64,000 nucleotides of DNA from JAAYXS01 sp964550375. GTDB taxonomy: Bacteria > Planctomycetota > Phycisphaerae > UBA1845 > Fen-1342. The stretch's first letter is position 1; each line of letters starts with the position of its first letter. A model generated the notes under the pieces. That model was not told where the DNA came from. It searched no databases and was given only the letters and a program-made list of their open reading frames with translations. Made by a program: the position numbers and the translations under genes. The DNA lies in assembly GCA_964550375.1 (NCBI GenBank), contig CAZJYX010000015.1:30036-94035 (forward strand), in the 5' to 3' direction. Of this stretch, positions 63,796-64,000 are shown in pieces.

Positions 63796-64000
63796 TCACG
63801 CGCCATATATCAATTGCTCACGCAGTGCCCGGAACGCCTTGGCGAACCCGTCGGCCCCAGCGCCAAATCGCGCCGGAAAAGCTGACCGTCCCGTGACACG
63901 GCGCGCTTCGTCGTCCGGCAACAGCGGGCCCTGTCGGTCGCAGACCGCCGTGCCGGCTGTCGGGTACAGCGAACCGAGTACGCGGATCTCGCCGTTCAGC
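63796..64000 (-). CDS. Hypothetical protein (5' part missing)
   Basis: An open frame running from the window edge (68 codons seen) to a TGA at 63796-63798. The visible C-terminus reads LNGEIRVLGSLYPTAGTA and ends GFAKAFRALREQLIYGA. There is no motif that I recognise; the coding look is good (no stops, balanced composition). It may be the last gene of a leftward unit, with the REP-like palindromes downstream of it. Confidence 0.5.
   Translation of the reverse strand, partial: LNGEIRVLGSLYPTAGTAVCDRQGPLLPDDEARRVTGRSAFPARFGAGADGFAKAFRALREQLIYGA

Overview
The window is a GC-rich chromosomal segment (about 65% G+C by eye) that looks like it comes from a planctomycete, possibly of the Phycisphaerae type. 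The case rests on four secreted proteins ending in the same dockerin-like calcium-binding repeat with a FDIDPFV core, a PEP-CTERM protein, HAF repeats, partial Bat genes, many large hypothetical lipoproteins and secreted proteins, and GTG starts with GTGA or ATGA stop/start couplings. No phage, insertion sequence or CRISPR array was seen; it reads as core chromosome with patches of lineage-specific genes.

Layout. 1-3155: a truncated SagB-type nitroreductase, a short candidate small RNA with a clear terminator, an NtrC-type sigma-54 response regulator and a lipoprotein. 3239-7151: alanine dehydrogenase, then an HlyD/MacA-like adaptor and an ABC ATPase carrying an extra membrane tail, but no permease. 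7212-10263: information-processing core with rpsO (good promoter and structured leader), pnp and a cold-shock protein. 10544-18211: FHA-GAF histidine kinase, TPR protein, a rhodanese-like/methyltransferase protein coupled to polA, and an ICMT-like membrane methyltransferase. 18463-27768: a gingipain-like C25 peptidase with dockerin repeats, two GT-C type membrane glycosyltransferases, an acyltransferase 3 protein and an orphan ABC binding lipoprotein; this looks like a cell-surface glycan and secretion region. 27817-36095: BatE-like and BatD-like pair, HExxH lipoprotein, a DUF6941-like protein, a DUF4139 protein, a beta-propeller protein and a STAS protein. 36289-42753: PEP-CTERM protein, the phosphate pair (DUF47 plus PiT), and a tightly coupled cysteine-protein/lipoprotein/RDD operon. 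42983-48943: dockerin-tagged subtilase and a dockerin-tagged protein with an internal duplication. 49067-62099: serS, a degenerate M16 peptidase homologue, B12-binding radical SAM protein, HAF-repeat dockerin protein, RNase H-fold protein, ispG, an HD-GYP-PilZ protein, two very small genes and selB. 62324-64000: tRNA-Ser(CGA), a degenerate 30-bp tandem repeat, a hypothetical gene, REP-like palindromes and a truncated hypothetical gene.

How they fit together. Housekeeping functions (rpsO, pnp, polA, serS, ispG, selB, ald, tRNA-Ser) are interleaved with signal transduction (NtrC regulator, FHA kinase, HD-GYP-PilZ, STAS) and a large exported set. The most notable recurrent theme is the shared C-terminal dockerin-like tag on four otherwise unrelated secreted proteins. 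The least explained elements are a 28-residue membrane protein gene with its own terminator at 59376-59551, a facing 63-residue gene at 59726-59917, and a CU-rich RNA candidate at about 713-762.
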